Shown here: positions 8,695 through 18,800 of the stretch, piece after piece
Layout: every line of letters begins with the position of its first letter
How positions within the stretch are numbered: the first letter of the stretch is position 1
Assembly (NCBI GenBank): GCA_910575155.1
Contig: CAJTDX010000010.1
Coordinates: 58,008-122,007, forward strand
Source: Lachnospiraceae bacterium
GTDB taxonomy: Bacteria > Bacillota > Clostridia > Lachnospirales > Lachnospiraceae
Length of the DNA stretch: 64,000 nucleotides
Direction of reading: 5' to 3'
The notes under the pieces: generated by a model
What the model saw: only the letters and a program-made list of their open reading frames with translations
Told to the model about the DNA's origin: nothing
Databases searched by the model: none
Translations under genes and position numbers: made by a program

Positions 8695-8758
8695 GTCATA
8701 CACAAATACAGCGCTTCGCAAAGCAAAGATCCCTTTATGCAGAGCCGGACAGATTTAT

Positions 8759-8771
8759 AACTTTCTTGCAA
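8759..8771 (-). promoter_or_regulatory. switching segment of the ABC-F attenuator
   Basis: Minus-strand TTGCAAGAAAGTT. It is complementary to TTTCTTGCAA inside the leader ORF (8816-8825) and equally to CTTTCTTGC in the terminator arm (8670-8678). Both pairings cannot form at once, so ribosome position on the leader can choose between termination and read-through. Confidence 0.7.
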
Positions 8772-8811
8772 CGAAAACAGTACTGAATTTCAGCACCTCT
8801 GTTTCTTTTTC

Positions 8812-8835
8812 TTATTTGCAAGAAAAGTTAATCAT
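8812..8835 (-). CDS. seven-codon leader peptide MINFSCK
   Basis: ATG-ATT-AAC-TTT-TCT-TGC-AAA-TAA with AGGTGG just upstream. Codons 4-7 form the segment that pairs with the downstream switching segment. A ribosome held here by a drug would free that segment to act as antiterminator. The gene is far below usual annotation length limits. The mechanism is inferred from pairing geometry and from known ABC-F/erm attenuators. Confidence 0.65.
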   Translation of the reverse strand: MINFSCK

Positions 8836-9081
8836 CCTTCCACCTCTTTCTTTTATCATAGAAACCATAGCGCGCGCACCGTCGGCCGAAACGCCACGTC
8901 AGCGCCCTGGTACAGTGAATAATAAATAACCGGAACATTTATTTTTCTAACTGCTCAGCTATGATGTCATTGTTCTTCCTCGTATCAGAAATTTATTATT
9001 CGGTATATCAGTATATCATAATTTCCCCCAAAAAACAAACGTTTTTTATAAATTTCTCTTTTTCGTTTCTCTGTGTAAATT

Positions 9082-10233
9082 TTATGCAGTCCGCAGCTTC
9101 ATGCGGTTCACCAGAAGTCCCACGGAAAAGAATGCCAGCGCAAAAAGCAATACGATCAGAAAAGATTGATAAATACCGCCCGTTTCCGCAAGACTTTCCA
9201 CTTTCTGTATTTCCTGGTTGGCAATCATATACCAGTAAGAGGGGATAAACTTTGACGCCTGCTTCACCCCGTCGCTCATAAGATCCATCGGTACAAACAC
9301 ACCTCCCAGAAAACTAAAGGACAGGCTGATAACATTGCTCATCATACTCAGCTCCGGCGCGCTGCGGACAAACTGGACGCAAAACCAGGCAACGCTGGCT
9401 GCGCAAACGCTGAATGCCAGTGCGTTTACAGCGCTGAGCAGTCCCTTTACAGAGAACATATAATCACTGTAAAGACAGAATGCTGTTATCATAAAGAACA
9501 AAAACACTCCTAAGGTAAAGAGGATACATCCCAATATAAACTGAAGATTCTGCTGAAAAAAGGACATTGCAGAGCACTTGTTCCTTGCCGCCAGCTCTTT
9601 GTCGCGAAAAGTGTTCATCACCATTCCCAGACCCAAAATCATAATTACCAGAAAAACATAGGGGATATACTGGAAAAAATAAAATCCGGCCGGAAGAGAC
9701 TGCGCATCGCTTTCTTCCAGAAACTCTACCGCTGCCTGCTGCTCCATATCCTCTGAGGATAATGTAACCGCCCGGTCTGCGTCTATTCCTGCTTTGAGGT
9801 ACATATTGACCGTATTCAGATATTGTTGAATTTCATTTTCAATCAGAGAGGCCGTACTGCTGCCCGGAACCGCCGTTCCTTCCAGAATCCCCTCCGTTTT
9901 CCCCAATAAAAACTGCTCTGTAAAATTCCCGGGAACGACAAGTACATAATCAATTTCCTGGTAATACATGGCGTCCTTAATCGCCTCCTGGTCTGCGGGA
10001 ACTTCTTTGATTTTATTATTTTTTTCGAGAAAAGCGACAAGTCCTTTGCCCACTTCCCCCTGATCCTGATTTTCCACCGCAATTTTCAATGATACTTTCG
10101 TAAACTTCAGTTCTCCGGTTTGCTGTATAGAACGGCTCATGATAAGCGAAATCATCAAATAAATCACAATATAAATCAATATGGATGATTTGTGCTTACT
10201 GAGAACTTTACAAAACACCTTAAATACTTGCAT
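9082..10233 (-). CDS. ABC-2 type transporter permease (second subunit)
   Basis: 383 residues: one N-terminal membrane helix, an extracytoplasmic domain of about 150 residues, then about five hydrophobic helices including NVISLSFSFLGGVFVPMDLM, the usual ABC-2 layout. Its start overlaps the stop of the upstream permease by 14 bases, so translation is likely coupled. With the ATPase it forms an export pump of the YhaP/NatB or drug/peptide efflux kind; the substrate is not visible. It is the last gene of the operon. Confidence 0.85.
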   Translation of the reverse strand: MQVFKVFCKVLSKHKSSILIYIVIYLMISLIMSRSIQQTGELKFTKVSLKIAVENQDQGEVGKGLVAFLEKNNKIKEVPADQEAIKDAMYYQEIDYVLVVPGNFTEQFLLGKTEGILEGTAVPGSSTASLIENEIQQYLNTVNMYLKAGIDADRAVTLSSEDMEQQAAVEFLEESDAQSLPAGFYFFQYIPYVFLVIMILGLGMVMNTFRDKELAARNKCSAMSFFQQNLQFILGCILFTLGVFLFFMITAFCLYSDYMFSVKGLLSAVNALAFSVCAASVAWFCVQFVRSAPELSMMSNVISLSFSFLGGVFVPMDLMSDGVKQASKFIPSYWYMIANQEIQKVESLAETGGIYQSFLIVLLFALAFFSVGLLVNRMKLRTA

Positions 10234-11368
10234 AGCGTTCCCTCCTTATCATGGCAAATGCCCCTGTCCCCAGCAATATGGCGATTACCAGCAGACTTAT
10301 CATACATTGCGTATATCTCTCGTATCCCTCGTAAATATTGAGACTGTATAATGACTTGACAATCAGAGACGCCGGATTGATGCGGTTGACAATGGGGGCG
10401 TACCTCTCGAGAAACCGATACATCCCTCCTACCATCAGTCCCGCCAGAAAGCTGGAAAGCATCATACAGCAAACACAGACTCCTTCTTTAAGGCTCTCTT
10501 TGTAAGTTCCAATCGCTCCAATAAAAAACCCCATAAAAATTCCCACAACACTTCCCACCAGCGTCGTCAGCAGCAAAAGCCCAAACTTATTTCCCAGAGA
10601 AATTTTCATGGCAAACGTCAGGTAGCACACGGAACATACGGTACACAGAAACTGTATGGTGATTCTCGCCGCCAGATCCGGCATCAGCATTCCAAACCGG
10701 CTGGTTCCCGACGCTACTCTCCTTACCGCAATGTTTGACAGATTTGCCTTATAATTTATGGCAATCTGCAGTCCCATGGAGACGCCCATCAGACAATCCA
10801 TAGCAATCAGAGCATAAAAATAATCTGTCATAACGCTTTTGGGAGTATCTGTAATGCCTCCCTCCGTCAAATACTGGCGCTGCTGTCCGATTTCTTTAAC
10901 AGCAGCCTCAATACCTGCCGGATTCTCCCTGCCGATATTGCCCATGGTATGGAACACCCGCTGATACTGCTCTAATATACTGCTCAATATACTCTGACTC
11001 ATTTCCTGGCTGGTAACTGTGAGGCTGACATTGCCTTTTTCTGCTGCGGAAGCCCTGTTATAAAAAATCCCCTCTACCTTCTCTTCTTTTAATAAGATTT
11101 CCGCTTCTTCTCCATCTGTGCGGACAATTTTTACCAGCCCATTGTCCTCTTCCAGCAAATTCAAAGTTTCTTCAAATGCAAGACTGGCGCCCTCTTCCGC
11201 CACATACGCCACCGGAATCTGATGAAATATCACTTCCTCCTCCAGAAATTCTCCGAAGGCTGCCCGGAATAACGTGCCCAGAATAATTGGAAAAATCAAA
11301 CTCCAGAACATGATCAGTTTCTGACGGGAAGTTTGTTTCAAACTGTATATATATAATCTGAAAAACAT
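10220..11368 (-). CDS. ABC-2 type transporter permease (first subunit)
   Basis: 382 residues with the same layout as its neighbour: an N-terminal helix (LIMFWSLIFPIILGTLFRAA), a large external loop, then a cluster of membrane helices (MISLLVIAILLGTGAFAMIR near the end). Two dissimilar permeases of equal length suggest a heterodimeric membrane domain. It starts 11 bases after the ATPase gene ends. Confidence 0.85.
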   Translation of the reverse strand: MFFRLYIYSLKQTSRQKLIMFWSLIFPIILGTLFRAAFGEFLEEEVIFHQIPVAYVAEEGASLAFEETLNLLEEDNGLVKIVRTDGEEAEILLKEEKVEGIFYNRASAAEKGNVSLTVTSQEMSQSILSSILEQYQRVFHTMGNIGRENPAGIEAAVKEIGQQRQYLTEGGITDTPKSVMTDYFYALIAMDCLMGVSMGLQIAINYKANLSNIAVRRVASGTSRFGMLMPDLAARITIQFLCTVCSVCYLTFAMKISLGNKFGLLLLTTLVGSVVGIFMGFFIGAIGTYKESLKEGVCVCCMMLSSFLAGLMVGGMYRFLERYAPIVNRINPASLIVKSLYSLNIYEGYERYTQCMISLLVIAILLGTGAFAMIRRERYASI

Positions 11369-11379
11369 ATCTCACCCTC

Positions 11380-12330
11380 CTATTCTGCCGAGTCCCGCAG
11401 CTCTTTTCCTGTAATTTCCAGAAATACATCGTTTAATGTAGGGAGCTCCGAATATACTCTGCCAAAACTGATTTCCCGCCGCGCCAGATAATCCAGAATA
11501 TGTACCAGATTATGTTTCCCGCCGCTGCAGCGTATTTCCAGCATTCCTTCCCGGTAATCCACCTGATACACATGGCGCAGACTGCGGATTTCTTCCAGCT
11601 GTTCCGGTTTTAATTCCCAGATTTCCAGATGGATTTTTTCTCCGGTCTTAATCATCGCTTTCAGTTCTTCTTTGGTGCCCATTGCCACGCATCTTCCTTT
11701 GTCCAGAATGGCAATTCTGGTACAGATCTGTTCCACCTCTTCCATATAGTGAGAGGTATAGATAATAGTTGCGCCTTCCTGATTTAATTTCTGTATCCCT
11801 TCCAATATGCGGTTGCGGCTTTGAGGGTCCACCGCCACCGTCGGCTCATCCAGTATAATCAGTCTTGGCTTATGAGCGATTCCGCAGGCAATATTCAGCC
11901 TTCTCAACAAGCCTCCAGACAATTTTTTCGGATAAAATCTGCGAAAATCTTCCAGCCCGGAAAAAACAATGGCGTCTTCGACACATTGTTTCCGCTCTTT
12001 TTTATCTGTAATATAAAGCCCGCAAAAATAATCTATATTTTCCTGCACCGTAAGTTCCTCAAACACTGCCACATTCTGAAGAACCACGCCAATCTGCCTT
12101 TTGATATCGTAGCTGTCCGGCTGCATCTCTTTTCCCAATACCCGGACGCTTCCTTTGTCAAACTGCAGTAACGCCAGGATGCAGCTAATCGCCGTAGTTT
12201 TTCCGGAACCATTTGGCCCTAACAGTCCGAACACCTCCCCTTCTGTTACCGTAAGATTCAGATGATCCAGCGCCACCAGTTCCTTATAGCGTTTTACCAG
12301 ATTTTCTATTTCAATTATTTGCTCTGCCAT
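11380..12330 (-). CDS. ABC transporter ATPase of an ABC-2 export system
   Basis: 316 residues: Walker A GPNGSGKTT (about 39-47), Q-loop VVLQNVAVFEELTVQENI, signature KLSGGLLRRLNIACGIAHKP, Walker B LIILDEPTVAVDP and switch TSHYMEEVEQICTRI. The C-terminal 90 residues are the accessory domain typical of CcmA/NatA/BcrA-type ATPases. The signature reads LSGGLLRR rather than LSGGQ/M-x-R, a mild variant. It is the first gene of the operon, and repeated TGTCAT elements lie 70-105 bases upstream. The two-component system 3 kb away is a possible regulator. Confidence 0.9.
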   Translation of the reverse strand: MAEQIIEIENLVKRYKELVALDHLNLTVTEGEVFGLLGPNGSGKTTAISCILALLQFDKGSVRVLGKEMQPDSYDIKRQIGVVLQNVAVFEELTVQENIDYFCGLYITDKKERKQCVEDAIVFSGLEDFRRFYPKKLSGGLLRRLNIACGIAHKPRLIILDEPTVAVDPQSRNRILEGIQKLNQEGATIIYTSHYMEEVEQICTRIAILDKGRCVAMGTKEELKAMIKTGEKIHLEIWELKPEQLEEIRSLRHVYQVDYREGMLEIRCSGGKHNLVHILDYLARREISFGRVYSELPTLNDVFLEITGKELRDSAE

Positions 12331-12399
12331 AAGACCTGCTCCTTTCTATGACTTATAAAGCCATTGTAGCAGAGCCTTGTTGCAAAAAACAGTGTGCAT

Positions 12400-12435
12400 T
12401 GTCATTCTCTGGCATGACAAATGTCATATTGTCAT
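12400..12435. promoter_or_regulatory. TGTCAT repeat cluster upstream of the ABC-2 operon
   Basis: TGTCAT at 12400, 12422 and 12430 and its complement ATGACA at 12414. The inner pair makes the palindrome ATGACA-AA-TGTCAT. This looks like an activator or repressor array. On the minus strand a TACAAT -10 box lies downstream with a poor -35, which would suit an activator. Confidence 0.5.
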
Positions 12436-12504
12436 TTTTCCGGCAATGTTTCGCTTACCATCCTTCCGTACCACTCGCTTACTTTATAGCATTTTGAATA
12501 TCCC

Positions 12505-13443
12505 TTAAAAAGAGAGCGACATTTGCGTTTCCTTACAAGACTTTACGTTTCTGCGGCTGATATGATCTTCTTTCAGAACCTCCCCGCAAAGCAAAGGGGA
12601 ATATGGATCATATTTATTATAATTGGCAATTGCCTGTTTACGGCTGTCATGTGCATAGCGGTATTGACATCCGGTGATACAAGTGTTGTAAGTTCCCGTC
12701 TCAATGCTTTCCAAACAGCCGCATTGATCACGCTGGCTTTTATCTTTCCCAGCGCTGATGCTGCATCCTGTCAATTCCTCAATCAGTGTTTTATCAATAC
12801 AGCTATTTGGTTGGATTCCGCATGTTCTTAAATCAATCTCTTCCGCACAGCTTCCCGCCTTAATACCGTTTGCCAACGCTATTGCATTCAGCTTTCTGCA
12901 AAAATCAAAGAACCGCTCAGGGCTTATATGATTTTGCTGTAATAAGTCCATCCTCTTTTTATTCCTGGCATAAAGATCCACAAAGCTAATAACGCATTTA
13001 TTCGTATATCCATGCAATAAACACGCTATTTGTTCAAATGCTCTGAGATGGTATTCGGGAGTATACCTGTCTGTAAAAATAATGGGATCATACCTCCAGA
13101 TTACCTTTTCTCTTCCTATTTTTGATGACAATTTACGAAATAAGGGAATCACGATCTTCTTTTTATGCGGTGTATTACGCTCAACATCCGCTCCATATCC
13201 TGTAAGCGTAAACTGAAAATAGTATTGATATTCTTTCAGTTTATCCAGGTCTTTCAGCATCGGCTGCGGATTCTTTGTCCAGAATACGATACAATCTACA
13301 ACCTTTGGAGAAAGATCAATTTCACTGATCTGATGAAAATTAAATGGATTTCTCACATATAAAAATCCTTCTTCTATACGATGGAAAAACCACTCTGAAT
13401 AATAATTAGGTATATCGGTTCTTCGGCTTACACTCAATATCAT
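12505..13443 (-). CDS. DUF1848 family protein with an altered cysteine motif
   Basis: 312 residues. The start MILSVSRRTDIPNYYSEWF and internal VDCIVFWTKNPQPML are hallmarks of DUF1848, a family related to radical-SAM spore-photoproduct-lyase-like proteins. The C-terminal cluster reads QCGCLESIETGTYNTCITGC followed by QYRYA. As I know the family, the last part is usually CxYCYA, so the third cysteine is an arginine here (CGC codon, one base from TGC). Metal binding may be impaired. Function is otherwise unknown. It lies alone between the ABC-2 operon and the two-component genes. Confidence 0.82.
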   Translation of the reverse strand: MILSVSRRTDIPNYYSEWFFHRIEEGFLYVRNPFNFHQISEIDLSPKVVDCIVFWTKNPQPMLKDLDKLKEYQYYFQFTLTGYGADVERNTPHKKKIVIPLFRKLSSKIGREKVIWRYDPIIFTDRYTPEYHLRAFEQIACLLHGYTNKCVISFVDLYARNKKRMDLLQQNHISPERFFDFCRKLNAIALANGIKAGSCAEEIDLRTCGIQPNSCIDKTLIEELTGCSISAGKDKSQRDQCGCLESIETGTYNTCITGCQYRYAHDSRKQAIANYNKYDPYSPLLCGEVLKEDHISRRNVKSCKETQMSLSF

Positions 13444-13689
13444 ATCTTCGCTATTCCTCTACATGTTTCACTGTTTCTCTTCTTTTTCATATAATACATA
13501 AACTGCTTTCACAGGTAAAACTTATGAATCATAATTGTTCCAATCTCTATTTGCTCACAACGATTGCGTGCCAGCTTGCAGAATGCCTTACGGAAAAAGA
13601 ACTAGTACAGCATTGCTTTCTGCTAATTTAAACGCGCTTGGATATATGATTGAATCATTGCTTAAGCATCCGTCTTCCTGCAAAAATGA

Positions 13690-14670
13690 TTAAAACAGTA
13701 TTTTCATTCTCGTTCCGGCGCCTGGTTCTGATTCCGCCAGAATCTTATGTCCAAGCCTGAGCAGTATCTCTTTTACCAGATACAATCCGATCCCTGACGC
13801 TTTTTTATCATTTCTTCCATTATAGCCAGTATAGCCTTTATCAAAAATACGCGGCAAATCCTCTGGCAGAATACCGATTCCGCTGTCTTCTACGGCCAGG
13901 CACCCTTTTTCCATATGGATGCGTACCACACCGCAAGCCGTATATTTAATCGCATTTGATAAGAGCTGCTCTAACACAAATACCATCCATTTCTCGTCTG
14001 TCACCACTTTGGCATTTACCGGTTCATATTCCAGGGACAGTTTCTTGCGGATAAACATTGGCGCATATTTGCGGACGGCCTGACGGATCATATCATCCAG
14101 ATTATATTCTTTGAGGACAAAATCGTTCACGCCGTCCGTAAGACGCAGATACTGCAGTACCATATCGACATACTGCTCAATTTTAAATAATTCTGCCTGC
14201 ACCTGCTTTTTCTGCTCATAATAGGAAGCTTCCCCGGACGCCTGATGCTGCAACAGCAGATCCATAGCGGCAATAGGCGTCTTAATCTGATGGGTCCACA
14301 GCGTAAAATAGTCAATCACATCTTTTTTTTCACGCATTAAAAACGCCACCTGCTCCATCCGCTCCTGTTTTGAAACCTCGTAAAGCTCCTGATATAGCTG
14401 TTCTTGTAGATCCCGTGGTTTCGGAAACTGTTCCGCGCCATTTTTGACGGCTTTGATCTGCCAGCTTAATTCCTGCACTTTGCTGCGATATCTGATTGCA
14501 TCTACCAGAACAACCACCATTGCCAAAACCAGGCACAGCCCCGCCGCATACCCCACGGCCTCCAATGGAAGATTATACAAAAACAGTACCAGAACAAAAA
14601 TAAATAGAAACGTAAGGTATAAAATCAGCCCTGTGCAGTGCCTTTTTATATACTCTTTAATCCACCACAT
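13690..14670 (-). CDS. sensor histidine kinase, short intramembrane-sensing type
   Basis: 326 residues: two adjacent N-terminal membrane helices with almost no external loop, then H-box LWTHQIKTPIAAMD, N-box LSNAIKYTA, and G-boxes VEDSGIGI and ASGIGLYLVKEI. The architecture matches BceS/GraS-like kinases that sense cell-envelope antibiotics through an ABC transporter. The start overlaps the response-regulator stop by 14 bases, so the two are co-translated. No BceAB-type transporter adjoins; the nearest transporter is the ABC-2 operon downstream. Confidence 0.92.
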   Translation of the reverse strand: MWWIKEYIKRHCTGLILYLTFLFIFVLVLFLYNLPLEAVGYAAGLCLVLAMVVVLVDAIRYRSKVQELSWQIKAVKNGAEQFPKPRDLQEQLYQELYEVSKQERMEQVAFLMREKKDVIDYFTLWTHQIKTPIAAMDLLLQHQASGEASYYEQKKQVQAELFKIEQYVDMVLQYLRLTDGVNDFVLKEYNLDDMIRQAVRKYAPMFIRKKLSLEYEPVNAKVVTDEKWMVFVLEQLLSNAIKYTACGVVRIHMEKGCLAVEDSGIGILPEDLPRIFDKGYTGYNGRNDKKASGIGLYLVKEILLRLGHKILAESEPGAGTRMKILF

Positions 14671-15331
14671 AGCCGATTCCTTTCCGTGTCTTTATCATAT
14701 CCCGTACGCCGGTTTCTTCCAGCTTCTTTCTGAGCCTTGCCACATTTACGGTCAGCGTGTTGTCATCAATAAAGCTGTCCGACTCCCAGAGCTTTTCCAT
14801 CAATTTGTCTCTGGTAACAATCTTTCCTTTCTGCTCCAGCAGCGTGCGCAGAATGCCCATCTCATTCTTTGTCAGTTCCACATGGCGGTCCTCATACGTG
14901 ACAAGCCCTTTGCCTGTGTCAAAAATCATTCCTTTATGTTCCATCAGGTGGCTGTCTCCGGCAAAATCATAGGTCCTGCGCAGAAGCGCCTGAATTTTTG
15001 CCTGCAGGACATCCAGATCAAAAGGCTTTGCCACAAAGTCATCTCCGCCCATATTCACTGCCATCACAATATTCATGTTATCCGACGCCGAGGAAATAAA
15101 TATCACAGGCACTTTGGATATTTTGCGTATCGCATCGCACCAATGATAACCGTTGTAAAAGGGAAGAGAAATATCCATCAGCACAAGCTGGGGCTGCTCG
15201 CTGATAAAAATCTGCAGTACTTCCTGGAAATTCTCCACACAGACGACGTCATACCCCCAGCCCTCCATATGCTTTTTGATGGACTGAGCGATCACAGCTT
15301 CGTCCTCCACAATCATCAATTTATACATCAT
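14657..15331 (-). CDS. OmpR/PhoB-family response regulator
   Basis: 224 residues. Receiver domain with acidic EDE (9-11), phospho-acceptor Asp in LVLMDISLP (about 53) and Lys in VAKPFD, then a winged-helix domain ending in VNVARLRKKLEETGVRD and TRKGIGYVVD. GGAGGTG precedes a double ATG. It pairs with the downstream kinase. The TGTCAT cluster upstream of the ABC-2 genes is a candidate target, but this is inference. Confidence 0.93.
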   Translation of the reverse strand: MMYKLMIVEDEAVIAQSIKKHMEGWGYDVVCVENFQEVLQIFISEQPQLVLMDISLPFYNGYHWCDAIRKISKVPVIFISSASDNMNIVMAVNMGGDDFVAKPFDLDVLQAKIQALLRRTYDFAGDSHLMEHKGMIFDTGKGLVTYEDRHVELTKNEMGILRTLLEQKGKIVTRDKLMEKLWESDSFIDDNTLTVNVARLRKKLEETGVRDMIKTRKGIGYVVD

Positions 15332-15815
15332 CCTTTTGTCACCTCCCTGTTCAGTTTATCACAGGTATATTTTCCCGTAAAGTATCCCCGGCGTTATCCT
15401 CTCCGCATAAGGTATTATGAAACCAGATAAGGACAGAAATAAGTTTCTTTCGGAAGGTAAAGGTATAAATTAAGAAAATTAACTCCCCGAGAAGCCACTT
15501 TATGACAGTGTCCATAGAGATAGCGAGCATCGGATTACTATAGCCACAATCCTCAGAACACATCATCAAATGGTTAGACAGTGACGATAAGAGCAACAAC
15601 TAACCTAATGGGTACTTTGCCACTATAAAAGGAAAGAAGAATCCCCAAACTGTGCTGCAACACGGTTTGGGGATTCACTTTTTGTCCGCATGGACTTGTG
15701 ATTTCTTTTTGCCTATTGGCATTATAGCATATGCAAAAACTTTTTTCAATATTCTTTTTTCAATCTGAAATTTATCCTTATCTGGTATCACTCAATAATT
15801 GCTTTTCTATAATCC
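15332..15815. other. gene-free stretch downstream of jetC
   Basis: Contains no convincing gene and nothing recognisable as jetD. A plus-strand frame around 15480-15600 looks coding-like but is interrupted by TAG and may be a decayed fragment of unknown origin. The stretch also holds the terminator listed separately. Confidence 0.5.
15640..15675. terminator. strong bidirectional hairpin
   Basis: AATCCCCAAAC / GTTTGGGGATT extended by GTG/CAC gives about 15 base pairs with a 6-base loop, followed by CACTTTTT on the plus strand. It is well placed to end the jet operon, although it lies about 140 bases past the jetC stop. Confidence 0.65.
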
Positions 15816-18800
15816 TTACTGCTCATGGAACTTTACCGTTCCTATAAGCATTTTGGCATTATTAATCTTCAAAACGGGAATAACCACCCCGCATTCATTG
15901 CCAATCGACTCCAATTTATTAGGCGGTGCGCAAAAAATAACCTGGAAATTCTGGTTTTTAAAAAAATCCAGCATCAGTTTTATATTATGATCGCTCATCT
16001 TTTCAAACGGCTCATCAATAAAAATTAAGCGTACGGAATTAACTCTGACGTTGTAGAGCATAGACAAAGCCGCCGAAAGAATCAGCGTATAGGGGATCTG
16101 TGTTCCCGCCCCGGAATTATACCCTACCTGTTTTGATAATTTACCATCCTTTACCTGCGCGTTATTAATTATGATTTCGTAACTCATATAATTTCGATAA
16201 TCTGCAAATCTTTTTATTTCTGCAAGATCATTGTGGTCAACTATTTTATTTATGATATCGCGAATTTCCCTCTCTCTCGTTTCAACCTCATCATCTTCAT
16301 ATCCCATAAGTCTCGTAAGCGTCAGCTGCTCCTCTAACATATTGTTCGTTTCCTGCAGATATTCTGCATACCGTAAAATTTTGGCGTAATCCGAATTATC
16401 GCTCAGCATTTTAACTTCAAATTGATATTTTGTTGAAAACTGAAGTTTTCTCAATTCCTTATTTATATCTGAAATATCATTTCTCGCTTCCTTCGCCGTT
16501 TCATATATATTAAGCACAAATTCTCTTTTAAAGATCCGCTCATACGTTATCGTCTGCTCTTTTAGCTTTTGCTGTATTCCCTGCAAATCGTCAATCCAGA
16601 TTCTTCCTCTTCTGCTTTGATAAGCAGCCTCGTGTTCCAGGCCGATCGGCAATTTATCTCCTTCCTGTTTACGGTTATTATATGCCTGCTGTTTGCCATT
16701 AATATTCCCCTCCAATTCTCTTACTCTGTGATCCATCCGTTTCTTAGACTCATGAACCATTACTCCGCCGCCCGGGTTGTCTCCGCATAAATATCCGTCG
16801 TATTCTTTTATCGCCTGTTCCACGACGGAATTGCCCGTGGTCCGCTCTTCTTCTAATTCTGCCTGTTTGACAGCTTCTTTCGCCCTGAAATCTTTCAAGG
16901 ATTTTTCTTTTTCCGTGATGGATGTTTCTAAAATCGTCTTTTGCTTTATATGTTCTTCGCGCTCGTTCCTCTTAGCGTCCAATTGTTTTCCAAGCTCAGA
17001 TACACGCTCATTCAGAGCCATAAAATCCGCATTGTTCTTTTGTGCATCCAGTAATTTCTTATAACGCTCGTTCTCCTCATTGAAATCAGCGCTTACCTTC
17101 GCCGCTTCTTTATGCGCATTTAAATGAAACTCTTTAAAGTATTCTAACGCAGTTTGCAGATCGTCCGATTTCTCCTGTAAAAGTTTTTGCTCAAACAGTA
17201 TCTCTTTTTCCTGAACTTCTAACTCGCGCAGCTTACGTTCCGCCTCTTTTTTATTTAACTCGATCGCCTGGCTTCCCAGACAATAACTTTTGATTTTTCC
17301 TGTATTAATATAAGTTACCGCCATATTACGGCTCAGCTTGCCTTCCATTGACATAGCGTTGTCGTAGTCAGGCACGTCCTCAATTGCAGCGGCATGGATT
17401 CTGCCCAGCCAGAACTTAAAATAATTTGCCGCCGTCTCGTTTTGTATCTGCAGATAATGAAATACCGAATCTTCTGCACAATCCATGGTTTTTGCCATTA
17501 ACCGCTTAGTGTTTACCAGTTCCACATAACGATGCTTTGAGCGGTCAAATACGGCGTTTGCAAGATCAAATGTCTCTCCCGGCACCAGCACCGCATAGCG
17601 GTGTACGCCCAAAAACGCCTCGATCGCAGTTCTCCAGTTCTCATCTTTTAACTTTACCACATATTCACAGGCCATATGAGCTTCTTCCTGAATACCTTGC
17701 TTTTTAAATTCGCGGTTGATCTCTTTTATCAGCTCTAACTGCTCCTGCACGCCGGAATAATCCGCTCTGTTCTTATTACAGTTTTCAATCATGCGGCTCT
17801 GTTCTATGCACTGGCTCTCAATAAGTTCCAGTTTCTGCTTAAGCAAAATACGATTTTCCATTAATTTGTCGCGGCATTTTTGCATCTCTGCTTTTAACAA
17901 ATCAATACATCTCTGCTTCTCTCCCGCTTCGAGTCTTTTTGAGGTTAAACTTCCAACCATATGATCCGTTGGCGCCACGGCTCCCAGCTCTTGTAACCAG
18001 GCGGCTGCTTCCTGCATTTTCTCCTGGAATATTTCCAATTTTTCTTTTTCTGCATTTAATTTCATTAATTGTTCTTGATATGAATCAATCAATTGTTTTG
18101 AAGCCATGATGGTCTTCGAGACGTCGAGATCAGACAATGCTCTTCTTGCCTCAGAATAATACTGTTCCAGTTTATTGATTTCCTGATTTTGCTCACGAAT
18201 TGTTTTTTCCAGAGTTTCGCATGTAACGACGCTCTTTTTTATGAACTCTTCCGCCAGCCCGATCTCTCTTTGACATTGTAAAAGCTCTTTATATTTCATT
18301 TTTATGTCGTCTGTTTTCAGCTGCAAAGCCTTCTTATCATGCTCATTGTAATCTGCCAGTATCGAATCCAGATCCTGCAGTTCCTGATGGATCTGTTCCA
18401 GATTACTGTTGATCTGTTCAATGTTCTTCTTAGCTTCTTTCAATTTATCAAAATTGACATTATGTTCTTCCAGTACGGACTCCTTTATAAATTCCTGAAT
18501 TTTCGCAGCCGGATTATACGCCATAATATTTCTCAGTTTTCTCTGATATTTCGGCACTTCCTGATATGGCAGCTTAAGCCCTGTCATTTGCATAAACAGT
18601 GCAATGCCTTCTTTTTTTGTTTTCATCTGCACGCCGTACTTCTTCTGAAAACCAGAAGCATCATACGGCTTTTTTATCGAATCTTCTTCATAAACAAATG
18701 AAATATCCTCCATCGCTGTCGCATCCATTGCATACCAGTACGTTCCCCTGACGTCCGTAACAGCGGTCTCAATGATCACGCCTAAGACAAATGGATTCTC

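Noticed and set aside
15332..15815. Search for jetD or a jetD remnant downstream of jetC
   Set aside because: No frame here shows TOPRIM-like motifs or adequate length; the 82-codon minus-strand frame at 15351-15599 has no ribosome site and no recognisable domain.
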